5,358 bases of DNA, taken from positions 1 through 5,358 of the forward strand of contig CAAEQF010000227.1 in assembly GCA_900758075.1 (NCBI GenBank), in the 5' to 3' direction. Position 1 is the first letter of the stretch. Each line of letters opens with the position of its first letter. Shown here one piece after another: positions 5,349 to 5,358 of the stretch. The notes beneath the pieces are model-generated. The model had not been told where the DNA came from. It worked only from the letters and a program-made list of their open reading frames with translations, and did not search any database. Origin of the DNA: Coriobacteriia bacterium (GTDB lineage Bacteria; Actinomycetota; Coriobacteriia; Coriobacteriales; QAMH01). A program made the translations under genes and the position numbers.

Positions 5349-5358
5349 GCAGCGATTA

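Overview
The window looks like chromosomal DNA of a high-GC Gram-positive bacterium, most likely a member of the Coriobacteriia (Actinobacteriota). The reasons are the strong G/C preference at third codon positions, the LytR-CpsA-Psr (LCP) cell-wall ligase, the large two-headed XRE-type regulator, and the remnant of an AAA_14/DUF4143 ATPase of a type I associate with coriobacterial genomes. This placement is an inference from protein style; no phylogenetic marker is present.

Layout. Bases 1-1960 carry two plus-strand genes: an LCP-family phosphotransferase (3-932, possibly cut at its 5' end by the window edge) and, 68 bases later, a 3-hydroxyacyl-CoA dehydrogenase-family NAD enzyme of the lambda-crystallin/L-gulonate dehydrogenase size class (1001-1960). 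Ten bases further on, a convergent minus-strand gene (3752-1971) encodes a 593-residue regulator with two N-terminal helix-turn-helix units and a long uncharacterised C-terminal region.

The 332-base intergenic stretch 3753-4084 is the most structured part of the window. It holds a good minus-strand promoter for the regulator gene (perfect TATAAT) whose 17-base spacer contains a perfect 12-base palindrome, TGGCAATTGCCA. Next to it lies a three-unit tandem array with a 49/50-base period (3848-3996), and each unit carries the near-identical palindrome TGGCAGTGCCA. The resemblance between the promoter palindrome and the array palindromes suggests an autoregulatory operator plus an operator array between the regulator and the divergent small gene.

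That small gene (4085-4414) encodes a 109-residue acidic, tryptophan-rich protein I do not recognise, behind a very strong ribosome binding site. It is followed by a wrecked AAA_14/DUF4143 ATPase gene (4482-4993), which has lost its middle, is frameshifted twice, and carries a 23-base tandem duplication at its start. Then come about 210 bases with no convincing gene, a probable terminator, and a complete tRNA-Arg(CCU) on the minus strand (5333-5258). Bases 4085-5257 therefore read as a small accessory or decaying segment on the 3' side of a tRNA gene. The LCP and dehydrogenase genes look like ordinary chromosomal genes with no obvious shared pathway.
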